DNA of 64,000 bases from Oncorhynchus masou masou (lineage: Eukaryota > Chordata > Actinopteri > Salmoniformes > Salmonidae). The stretch lies in NCBI RefSeq assembly GCF_036934945.1, contig NW_027016727.1, forward strand, positions 36,001-100,000, given 5' to 3'. Positions 56,401 through 64,000 of this stretch are shown one piece after another. How positions within the stretch are numbered: the first letter of the stretch is position 1; the number at the start of each line of letters is the position of its first letter. The position numbers were made by a program, and so were the translations under genes. Under the pieces are notes generated by a model. That model had not been told where the DNA came from and did no database searches. It was given only the letters and a program-made list of their open reading frames with translations.

Positions 56401-58126
56401 AGTTTAAAAGTGGACAAAACAAGGCCTTGGAAGTCAGTGTTGCTAACTAAACAGGATTGTATTCCTTGTATACAATAGGTGCTTTTCTGTCATTGCTGTA
56501 GTTTAGTACAAAATACAGATTCTTACACTTGGGGAATTGCAATCTAGCACAGCTCAACCCGTAAAGCTACTTTCAGTGTCAATCTGTGTATTTGTTTGTT
56601 TTCTTGGCTCTCTATTCCATAACAGCCTACTGCAGCTACAGGAGCTATAGGGAGACAGTTCTCCTAAGCACTGATCTATGCTGAGGAGAACCATCTCCTA
56701 TCAGATCAAAGATTGGGTCCTGGTAAGCTGTTCCTGTTCTTGGGTGGCAACATACATCTAATCCAAGCCCTATTCTGCGGCACCTGGTTAGTAGTGCTAG
56801 CTAGCTTTAGCGTTCCCGGTCTGCTGTAGCCTGGTTAGCAAGCTAACTAGCTATATCATCTCTCTGCCATCACGGCTGCCTGGCCAAGCACGCCCGTAGG
56901 AAGGCCTTGGCAGTGACGCTGTCTGTGCAGATGGCCGGGGATGGCAACTCAGTGTGACGCCTCTGCCTTAGATGCCTCAGATGATTAGACCCTCTTTGAA
57001 AGAGATAGACATCCATTTACATGGAGGCTCTTCTCTCAGCATACCAATTGGCCTTGGAGGTCCCACTCTTCTTTGAAGTATAGCTATCGTCTTGTCGCTA
57101 CGTAATGTAGCTATAGTGTTATTTTTGTCTTAGCAATTGAACATGTTATTTTTGTTGTTGTTTGGTCATCAGCCAGATTTGGGAGGAAGGGTTGAATAGA
57201 GGGAATCTTCTTTGAAGTAAGCCTCTTTGCTTTGCGTTGAGAGGACTGGGTATAGGTCGACGTCCACAAATGTTTTGTCCACAAATGTTCTCCTTCTCTC
57301 TGTGTCGAGAAGGAATCAAACAAAGGAAATAATTTGGGCACAAGAGGAGGAAGTGTGTCGGGAAGCTTGGCAGGTAGCAGTCTGGTTGAAAAGGTGGATT
57401 GTCCCAGCCTGCCTGGAGGTGGGTAAACCAAACAAACAAGCAGACTGATCAGTAGATGACTATTTAAAACCAGTGGGCCTTAGCGTGGTCGTGGGACACC
57501 CACCATGCAGTGACTTGTAGCGAATCTCTGCACTCCTTCGGGTTAAGTCTTTGGGGGATTAATGAGGTTGTCTGTGAGCTTTTAGCAGAGTTTCCCGTCG
57601 TCAAGGATGTAGGCAGACACGCTGCCTCTAGTTTAGCACGCTGTACCAGGAGAACGGAGGGGGAGGAGTGCTAGAGGGGTGTTAAAGAGGTGCTGTGTTC
57701 AGGAAATTATGACAGAGCCCTGGGCTTTCTCAACACACAGGCCAAGCTGTTGTTTGGATTCCCCAGCAACTGTTTTTCGCTCTTTTTTCTGGCAGGGGAA
57801 AAATGTAAACATGGTTGTGGCTGTGTAGTGACGGAGGCGGCCATATTGCTTGGGGTCATATAATGTTGTTCAGCTTAGTCATGGGCATGTGTTCATTTCC
57901 TGGTGACAGGAATGCAAAGCTTTTAAATGGTTTGTAGTATAAGGTTGCAAAAGGATATTGCAGAGCCAGTGTCACCCCCCTTCAGCATGCAAGGTCATTT
58001 TGACCGTACCCATAAGCATGATTCAGAATAGTGTAGACATGATTCAGAATGGTGTAGACATGATTCGATCCAGAGTGATATGTGAGCAATAGCATCCACC
58101 TATGGCCAATAGAAATGGGTCATTGG
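56401..58126. other. Unassigned intergenic sequence
   Basis: No gene, RNA or known repeat recognised. Open frames near 57111-57448 have no domain support. Confidence 0.35.
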
Positions 58127-58180
58127 ACGCACAACCCACTGGGCACAGACGTCAGCTCAACGTCCAGTCTAACATGTGTA
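58127..58180. repeat. Dispersed repeat, copy 2 (truncated)
   Basis: Forty-three bases identical to 56168 onwards (ACGCACAACCCACTGGGC...), then TAACATG after a short deletion relative to copy 1. The rest of the repeat is missing. Confidence 0.6.
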
Positions 58181-59043
58181 ATAGTCCAGTCATAGCTTAG
58201 GATATGTAGCAATGAAGTGGTAGGGGGAGGGGGGGGGGGTGGAATAGAGGGGTTAACCACCCGGGATCATGGGCGAAGAAAAGAAAAGAGGCTTTATGGG
58301 AGCATGACAGCACTCCTGTGAAAAAGAGGGAGAAGAGAGCACTTAAGAAGTGTAGAGTACATACCGAGGAGGTAGACCTACTTTAAAGGTTGGGACAGTG
58401 ACCTTTTTTGAAAGACCTTTTTTGAAAGAGAATTGAACTGGTCCGCCTCTCTTTTGATCTTGACACCTTTCATTTGACTGTCACATGGTCTCTGTCAAAG
58501 TCATTGGTTGACTTCTACATCCCAGCAAAGCCCAGCCCCCCCCCCCCCCTCAACCACATTCGCCTTCCACTCACATCCCCTCCTCCACAAAACAGAAAAT
58601 ACCTTGTTCTCAGACAGTCAACCCTATCCCTCCCACCCTCAACCATCTCTCTATGCTTTTCTCATGGCTGCCTCGAGTGCGTTAAAATTTCCTGTGCCCT
58701 CCGACCTCCCGTTAGCACATGGCAATGATTAACCATCGCATTCAAGGAGGGCTCTGGTGGTCACCCCAGACTTAAAGGGGAGCTTTGGTGGAGTCCAGAT
58801 GACCGGGCCACCGTTTCCCACATCACATGTGCGCAGTCCGGGGAGGAGAAACATCCATCAAAAGACGGGAATTTCAGATGGAATGTATGTTGGAAATCTG
58901 TCCCGGGATTGGTTTGAGTAAAATACCCTGTTTCTTTTTTACTTTTGGGCAGTCTCAATCGACTTTGAAATGACTAAAACCAATTTGAAATTAATGGACC
59001 TACATTTTATAGCCTCTTCACTCTGTCCAGTTTGCTAACAGTC
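58181..59043. other. Unassigned sequence before Gypsy element
   Basis: Contains G and C homopolymers (58226-58239, 58538-58549) but no gene evidence. Confidence 0.35.
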
Positions 59044-59410
59044 TTAGGTTACCTTCTCTGTCTCTCATTCTTCAGCTGTTCTACATTTCCTCTAACTAGC
59101 TCATTCACTCTTTCACACCTGTTCTCTCTTCCCCTCTGATTAGGTCTCTATTTCTTTCTCTGTTCCTGCTACTTTCAGGGTCTGATTCTTGTTTGTGTTT
59201 TTTGATGCCAGAAGCAAGCTGTCGTCTCGTTTGCTTCCACCTTGTCCTGTCCTGTCGGAGTCTGCCTGGCAGGAGCATCCTGCACTATACTAACGTTCTT
59301 TTTGTTCCGCTGACAACGTTGGAAGAGGATTTATGCCATTCCTGTATTTTCATTAAAGAACTCTGTTTTCTGTTAAAACCGCTTTTGGGTCTTCACTCAA
59401 GTTCATAACA
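59044..59410 (+). repeat. Gypsy 5' LTR, first 62 bp missing
   Basis: Matches the 3' LTR from TTAGGTTACC onward. The 62-bp beginning seen at 63680-63741 (TGTCATGTCTTG...) has no counterpart here; unrelated sequence (CAGTTTGCTAACAGTC) adjoins instead. It ends CATAACA. ATTAAA near 59352 may be the poly(A) signal. Confidence 0.8.
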
Positions 59411-59427
59411 GAAGAATCAGACCAAGA

Positions 59428-60365
59428 ATGGACCCAGCGGCTCCGGACCCTTTCACTCCGCCGTCGAGATCCAGGGAGCGATGCTAGGCAGACACGAGGA
59501 GGAATTGTCTGCTGCTCAACATGCCGTTGAGACCCTGGCCGTCCAAGTCTCCGACCTCACAAGACAGGTTCACCAACTCCACCTCGATCCACCGCCCACT
59601 TCCAGGGTTTCCGAGTCTCCGGAGCCCAGGATCAACAACCCGCCGTGTTACTCTGGGGAGCCCACTGAGTGCCGCTCATTCCTCACTCAGTGTGATGTGG
59701 TGTTCTCTCTCCAGCCCAACACTTACTCCAGGAGCGCAGCCCGCATCGCCTACGTCATTTCTCTCCTTACCGGACGGGCGCGTGAGTGGGGCACGGCAGT
59801 CTGGGAGGCGAGGGCTGAGTGTATTAACCAGTATCAGGACTTTAAGGAGGAGATGATACGGGTTTTTGACCGTTCTGTTTTTGGCGAGGAGGCTTCCAGG
59901 GCCCTGTCTTCCCTATGTCAGGGGAATAGATCCATAACGGATTATTCTATTGAGTTTCGCACTCTCGCTGCCTCTAGTGACTGGAACGAGCCGGCTTTGC
60001 TCGCTCGTTTTCTGGAGGGTCTCCACGTCGAGGTTAAGGATGAGATCCTCTCCCGGGAGGTTCCTTCCAGTCTGGACTCCTTAATAGCTCTCGCTATTCG
60101 CATAGAGCGACGGTTTGATCTTCGTCGCCGAGCTCGTGGAAAGGAGCCCACGTTCTCCGTTGCTCCCCTCTCCACATCACTGCCACCTGCCGCATCACTG
60201 CCACCCTCCTCCGCCGGCTCGGATGCGGAGCCTATGCAGCTGGGGGGTATTCGCATTTCGGCCAAGGAGAGGGAACGGAGAATCACCAATCGCCTCTGTC
60301 TCTACTGCGGCTCCGCTGGTCATTTTGTCACCTCATGTCCAGTAAAAGCCAGAGCTCATCAGTAA
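59428..60365 (+). pseudogene. Gypsy Gag
   Basis: Structural protein of the element. An ATG at 59428 (MDPAAPDPF...) follows the LTR but its frame stops after 19 codons. The main Gag frame is open from 59481 to a stop at 60363-60365, so one base change near 59478 separates them. It includes a coiled N-terminal part (EEELSAAQHAVETLA), a retrotransposon Gag core (AREWGTAVWEA to RALSSLCQGNRS) and a zinc knuckle CLYCGSAGHFVTSC near the end. Pol is in the -1 frame relative to Gag and overlaps it (from about 60335), as with -1 frameshift expression in this group; I saw no clear slippery heptamer. Confidence 0.78.
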
Positions 60366-63300
60366 GAGGAGGGCTACTGGTGAGCGCAACTACTCAGGCC
60401 TCTCCTTCTGGATCACGCACTACCTTTCCGGTCCATCTCCGCTGGCCCGGTTCATCTGCTTCCTGCAGTGCCTTGATAGACTCTGGGGCGGAGGGCTGTT
60501 TTATGGACGAGACCTGGGCTCGGGAACATGACATTCCTCTCAGACAGTTAGGGAGCCCAGGGCCTTGTTCGCTTTAGATGGTAGTTCTCTCCCCAAGATT
60601 CAGCGTGAGACGCTGCCTTTAACCCTCACTGTCTCTGGTAATCATAGCGAAACCATTTCTTTTTTAATTTTTCGTTCACCTTTTACACCTGTTGTTTTGG
60701 GTCATCCCTGGCTAGTGCGCCATAACCCTTCTATTAATTGGTCTAGTAATACTATCCTATCCTGGAATGTTTCTTGTCATGTAACCTGTTTAATGTCTGC
60801 TATCCCTCCTGTTTCCTCTGTCTCTTCTTCACAGGAGGAGCCTGGCGATTTGACAGGGGTGCCGGAGGAGTATCACGATCTGCGCACGGTGTTCAGTCGT
60901 TCCAAGGCCACTTCTCTCCCTCCACACCGGTCGTATGACTGTAGTATTGATCTCCTTCCGGGAACTACTCCCCCCGGGGTAGATTATACTCTCTGTCGGC
61001 TCCCGAACGTAAGGCTCTCGAGGATTATTTGTCGGTTTCGCTCGACGCCGGTACCATAGTCTCCTCCTCCTCCCCGCCGGAGCGGGGTTTTTTTTTGTTC
61101 AGAAGAAGGACGGGTCCCTGCGCCCATGCGTGGATTATCGAGGGCTGAATGACATAACAGTTAAGAATCGTTATCCGCTTCCTCTTATGTCTTCAGCCTT
61201 CGAGATCCTGCAGGGAGCCAGGTTTTTCACCAAATTGGACCTTCGTAACGCCTACCATCTCGTGCGCATCAGGGAGGGGGACGAGTGGAAGACGGCGTTT
61301 AACACTCCGTTAGGGCACTTTGAATACCGGGTTCTTCCTTTCGGCCTCGTTAACGCTCCAGCTGTCTTTCAGGCACTAGTTAACGACGTCCTGAGAGACA
61401 TGCTGAACATTTTTGTTTTCGTTTACATGGACGATATCCTGATTTTTTCACCGTCTCTCTCGATTCATGTTCAGCACGTGCGACGCGTCCTCCAGCGCCT
61501 TTTGGAGAACTGTCTTTATGTGAAGGCTGAGAAGTGCACTTTTCATGCCGCCTCTGTCCCTTTTCTCGGTTCCGTTATTTCCGCTGAGGGCATTAAGATG
61601 GATCCCGCTAAGGTCCAGGCTGTCATTGATTGGCCCGTTCCTAAGTCACGCGTCGAGCTGCAGCGCTTTCTGGGCTTCGCTAATTTCTACCGTCGTTTCA
61701 TCCGTAATTTCGGTCAGGTGGCAGCTCCTCTCACAGCCCTTACTTCTGTTAAGACGTGCTTTAAGTGGTCCGTTTCCGCCCAGGGAGCTTTTGATCTTCT
61801 TAAGAATCGTTTTACATCCGCACCTATTCTTGTTACACCTGACATCTCTAGACAGTTTGTTGTTGAGGTTGACGCGTCAGAGGTGGGCGTGGGAGCCATT
61901 CTTTCTCAGCGCTCTCTCTCTGACGGCAAGGTCCATCCTTGCGCGTTTTTCTCTCATCGCTTATCGCCGTCAGAACGTAACTATGATGTTGGTAATCGCG
62001 AACTGCTCGCCATCCGCTTAGCCCTAGGCGAATGGCGACAGTGGTTGGAGGGGGCGACGTTCCTTTTGTCGTTTGGACTGACCATAGGAACCTTGAGTAC
62101 ATCCGTTCAGCCAAACGACTTAATGCGCGTCAGGCTCGTTGGGCTCTGTTTTTCGCTCGTTTCGAGTTTGTTATTTCTTATCGTCCGGGCTCAAAAACAC
62201 CAAACCTGATGCTTTATCTCGTCTCTTCAGTTCTTCTGAGGTCTCCACCGACCCCGATGGGATTCTCCCTGAGGGGCGTGTTGTCGGGTTGACTGTCTGG
62301 GGAATTGAGAGGCAGGTAAAGCAAGCACTCGCTCACACTCCGTCGCCGCGAGCTTGTCCTAGGAACCTTCTGTTCGTTCCCGTTCCTACTCGTCCGGCCG
62401 TTCTTCAGTGGGCCCACTCTGCCAAGTTAGCCGGCCACCCCGGCGTTCGGGGTACGCTCGCTTCCATTCGCCAGCGTTTCTGGTGGCCCACTCGGGAACG
62501 TGACGCGCGTCGATTTGTCGCCGCTTGTTCGGTCTGCGCGCAGACTAAATCTGGGAACTCTCCTCCTGCCGGCCGTCTCAGACCGCTTCCCATTCCCTCT
62601 CGACCGTGGTCTCACATCGCTTTAGATTTTATCACCGGACTGCCTTCATCAGCGGGGAAGACAGTTATTCTTACGGTTGTCGATAGATTCTCTAAGGCGG
62701 CTCATTTCATTCCTCTCGATAAGCTCCCTTCTGCTAAGGAGACGGCTCAGATCATTATCGAGAATGTTTTCCGAATTCATGGCCTTCCGTCTGACGTCGT
62801 TTCCGACAGAGGCCCGCAGTTCACGTCTCAATTTTGGAGGGAGTTTTGCCGTTTGATTGGGGCTTCCGTCAGTCTCTCGTCCGGCTTTCATCCCCAGTCT
62901 AACGGTCAAGCCGAACGGGCCAATCAGACTGTTGGTCGCATTTTACGCAGTCTTTCTTTTCGTAACCCTACGTCTTGGTCAGAACAGCTCCCTGGGCAGA
63001 GTACGCCCACAACTCGCTTCCCTCGTCTGCTACCGGTCTATCCCCTTTTCAGTGTAGCCTCGGGTACCAGCCTCCGCTGTTCTCATCTCAGCTCGCCGAG
63101 TCCTGCGTCCCCTCCGCTCAGGCTTTTGTCCAGCGTTGCGAGCGCACCTGGAAGGGGGTCAGGTCGGCACTTTGCCGTAATAGGGCGCAGACTGTGAGGG
63201 CCGCTAATAAGCGTAGGACCAAGAGTCCTAGATATTGTTGCGGTCAGAGAGTATGGCTCTCCACTCAGAACCTTCCCCTTAAGACAGCTTCTCGCAAGTT

Positions 63301-63660
63301 GGCCCCGCGGTTCATTGGTCCGTTCCGTATTTCCCAGGTCATTAATCCTGTCGCAGTGCGACTTCTTCTCCCGCGCTATCTTCGTCGCGTTCACCCGGTC
63401 TTCCATGTCTCCTGTGTTAAGCCCGTTCTTCGCGCCCCCGCTCGTCCCCCCCCCATCCTTGTCGAGGGCGCACCCATCTACAGGGTTCGTAAGATTTTGG
63501 ACATGCGCCCTCGGGCCGTGGTCATCAGTACCTAGTGGATTGGGAGGGGTACGGTCCTGAGGAGAGGAGTTGGGTTCCCTCTCGGGACGTGCTGGACCGT
63601 TCGCTGATCGATGATTTCCTCCGTTGCCGCCAGGTTTCCTCCTCGAGTGCGCCAGGAGGC
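60335..63660 (+). pseudogene. Gypsy Pol polyprotein, frame-broken
   Basis: Protease has ALIDSGAEG (near 60478). The reverse transcriptase frame (61130-62055) has KLDLRNAYH, VLPFGLVNAPAVFQ and the catalytic YMDDILIF (61424-61447), intact. RNase H has EVDASEVGVGAIL (near 61870). The integrase frame (62139-62985) has H-H-C-C (HSAKLAGH to CSVCAQT) and Asp, Asp, Glu in ALDFITG, VSDRGPQF and NGQAERA. The C-terminal frame ends near 63535, and a shifted frame continues with a chromodomain-like YLVDWEGYG. Breaks lie near 60555, 60980, 61090, 62055, 62192, 62985 and 63510. Five of them are in or beside homopolymers. All catalytic motifs are kept. Confidence 0.8.
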
Positions 63661-63679
63661 GCTCGGTGAGTGGGGGTAC

Positions 63680-64000
63680 TGTCATGTCTTGTTATGTCTG
63701 TTCCTGTCCTTTCTCTTCATTCTCTCTCTCTGCTGGTCTTTTTAGGTTACCTTCTCTGTCTCTCATTCTTCAGCTGTTCTACATTTCCTCTAACTAGCTC
63801 ATTCACTCTTTCACACCTGTTCTCTCTTCCCCTCTGATTAGGTCTCTATTTCTTTCTCTGTTCCTGCTACTTTCAGGGTCTGATTCTTGTTTGTGTTTTT
63901 TGATGCCAGAAGCAAGCTGTCGTCTCGTTTGCTTCCACCTTGTCCTGTCCTGTCGGAGTCTGCCTGGCAGGAGCATCCTGCACTATACTAACGTTCTTTT
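63680..64000 (+). repeat. Gypsy 3' LTR, cut by window edge
   Basis: Starts TGTCATGTCTTG after the purine stretch. Bases 63742-64000 are identical by eye to 59044-59302. The end lies outside the window. Confidence 0.85.

Larger units (their letters stand above)
59044..64000 (+). mobile_element. Chromodomain Gypsy LTR retrotransposon, runs off right edge
   Basis: 5' LTR (59044-59410), Gag, protease, reverse transcriptase, RNase H, integrase, chromodomain-like end, purine stretch GTGAGTGGGGG and 3' LTR (63680 to the edge). Order and motifs fit Ty3/Gypsy chromoviruses of the fish sushi type. No TGG-type tRNA primer site follows the 5' LTR, which would fit self-priming as known for Tf1/sushi elements, but that is inference. 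Copies of the LTR are identical over the 259 bp that can be compared, so the insertion is recent. The coding region is broken by about eight one-base shifts. Confidence 0.88.

Overview
The window looks like nuclear DNA of a salmonid fish (Salmo, Oncorhynchus or Salvelinus type). Three lines of evidence agree. The protein genes are split vertebrate genes with GT-AG introns. A Sleeping Beauty-type Tc1 element carries the double direct repeats known from salmonid Tc1 elements. The many LINE, SINE, BEL and Gypsy copies are of kinds I know from salmonid genomes. No bacterial or organellar features are present.

Three host genes could be modelled by hand from splice sites, and each model closes in frame. 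TBCE (tubulin folding cofactor E) lies on the minus strand from 37089 down to 30629, with 16 coding exons and 535 codons. RBM34 (nucleolar two-RRM protein) lies on the plus strand from 37906 to 44325, with 11 exons and 445 codons. TOMM20 (mitochondrial import receptor) lies on the minus strand from 49729 down to 45408, with 5 exons and 147 codons. TBCE and RBM34 are divergent, about 0.8 kb apart ATG to ATG. RBM34 and TOMM20 are convergent, with facing poly(A) signals about 40 bp apart. In human 1q42.3 the same three genes occur, but ARID4B and GGPS1 lie between RBM34 and TBCE.

The left part (1-30060) has no intact host gene that I can see and is dense in mobile DNA. It holds a 230-bp tandem repeat, a LINE with duplicated 5' UTR monomers, a 1.3-kb in-frame minisatellite, and a LINE inserted in a LINE (6592-11080). 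TX1/L1-like and L2-like fragments follow, then a 500-N gap with a BEL/Pao element running out of it (15580-20838), and a four-layer nest of Tc1, SINE, Sleeping Beauty-like element and solo LTR (22713-25900). The last pieces are a pogo-like fragment and a broken gene of a family I cannot name.

RBM34 intron 1 is swollen by nested Tc1 and LINE pieces. Another 5'-truncated LINE lies upstream of TOMM20 (50126-52605). The 52.6-59 kb stretch is non-coding by eye, with a long CA microsatellite and short repeats. The window ends in a chromodomain-type Gypsy element (59044-64000) whose LTRs are identical over about 259 bp, although its reading frame is broken about eight times.

The most unusual signal is in TBCE. 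The last intron starts with a 47-bp tandem array, in exact register with the exon 16 splice donor, that repeats the donor itself.
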